A stretch of 64,000 bases of DNA from Piezodorus guildinii (lineage: Eukaryota > Arthropoda > Insecta > Hemiptera > Pentatomidae). Shown here in pieces: positions 63,471 through 64,000 of this stretch (positions are counted from its first letter, which is position 1; the number at the start of each line of letters is the position of its first letter). A model generated the notes under the pieces. The model saw only the letters and a program-made list of their open reading frames with translations, did not search any database and was not told the origin of the DNA. The DNA is taken from positions 11,022,414 to 11,086,413 of the forward strand of contig CM041294.1 in NCBI GenBank assembly GCA_023052935.1, read 5' to 3'. The position numbers and the translations under genes were made by a program.

Positions 63471-63557
63471 TGGTTTTAAAGAAAGATTAAGTGTATGTCA
63501 TAATTAGAGGTAGTCTCTATTTAGTAGTTAATAGTTTTCAAACAAACAATAAATTTA

Positions 63558-63780
63558 TATGGGGTCACCTGTGGTGTAATGGTTAGCATAACAGCCTTCT
63601 ATGACCAGGGTCGTAAGTTAAAACTGGCAGGTGGATTATAGGGATTAAAAAAACCTACGTATGGAAACATACAAAAAGCCTGTGCGATGCCAGGTACTAG
63701 TTAAAGATCTCTATCTTAATTAAATCTGGATCGGCAAAATTTAGGACTAAATTTTAACAGCAGCATCGTCAAAGTTCAAA
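63558..63780 (+). mobile_element. SINE-1, diverged
   Basis: Head ggggtcacctgtggtgtaat, A box tggtgtaatggttagca, body and ggcaaaatttaggact; an internal gap removes the middle. Confidence 0.75.
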
Positions 63781-64000
63781 ATAAAACATCTCCGCAAAGT
63801 CTTGAAGCCTGATTTCTCAAATTTTATGAGGATTTTTTTCCCTCAGTTGATCGCAACGATTTAATATTCAGTTTATTCGGAACGATTATTTATATCAACA
63901 AAAAGGTGCAAAACTACCAAATTTAAACTATAATTTTCTCTCTATGATTTAGTTCAAAATATAAAATAACAAATGCTCCCAAAAATAATAGACTATTCTA
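63781..64000. other. No gene seen
   Basis: AT-rich end of the window. Confidence 0.35.

Overview
The window is AT-rich eukaryotic DNA from an arthropod, most likely an insect with a large, repeat-dense genome. The evidence is the mix of elements: Jockey-type non-LTR retrotransposons, a restriction-like-endonuclease (R2-like) LINE remnant, cecropia/Hsmar1-type mariners, Penelope-like elements and three tRNA-derived SINE families. I cannot name the order. I found no convincing host gene and no stand-alone tRNA or rRNA gene. Nearly every recognisable protein belongs to a transposable element, and most are broken.

Layout. 1-1656: the 5' part of a minus-strand Jockey-like LINE sitting in an unclassified repeat that I call family A. 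2.5-7.1 kb: family A copies, one split by a 654-bp mariner, and SINE-1 copies. 7.08-12.70 kb: a three-layer nest, a mariner deletion derivative inside a full-length Jockey-like LINE inside a MITE, with target duplications for both inner insertions. 12.7-18.3 kb: fragments of an RTE/CR1-like LINE (one carrying a palindromic MITE), an R2-like fragment and two fold-back Penelope pieces. 18.4-20.7 kb: a 5'-truncated I-superfamily LINE with an intact 666-residue RT-RNase H frame. 20.8-30.3 kb: SINE-1 and SINE-3, family A and two more LINE 3' ends, one with a 15-bp target duplication. 31-35 kb: two mariners and RT and RNase H remnants. 37.36-40.64 kb: a minus-strand Ty3/Gypsy-type LTR element, with near-identical LTRs, a polypurine tract and a 5-bp duplication, inserted in a Penelope terminal repeat. 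42-53 kb: family A with a TTAA-flanked MITE and a mariner, and a Jockey-type 3' end split by another mariner. 53.9-55.2 kb: a small Penelope-like element with a GIY-YIG frame and inverted terminal repeats carrying hammerhead-ribozyme motifs. 56-64 kb: SINEs, a palindromic mariner, family A and a third type of hammerhead motif.

The points most worth attention are two. (1) The LTR element has a 17-nt stretch one base inside its 5' LTR that is perfectly complementary to a segment of its own LTR, the signature of self-primed (Tf1/sushi-type) reverse transcription rather than tRNA priming. (2) Eight fairly complete hammerhead-like motifs, of three sequence types, all belong to Penelope-type terminal repeats. 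Each has a helix III reduced to the self-complementary ACGU (changed in part in one decayed copy), which suggests that they act as dimers.

No regulatory network can be described. The order of events can partly be read from the nesting: family A and the Penelope pieces are older hosts; Jockey, mariners, SINE-1 and the LTR element came later. All boundaries and identities come from reading the sequence, not from database searches.
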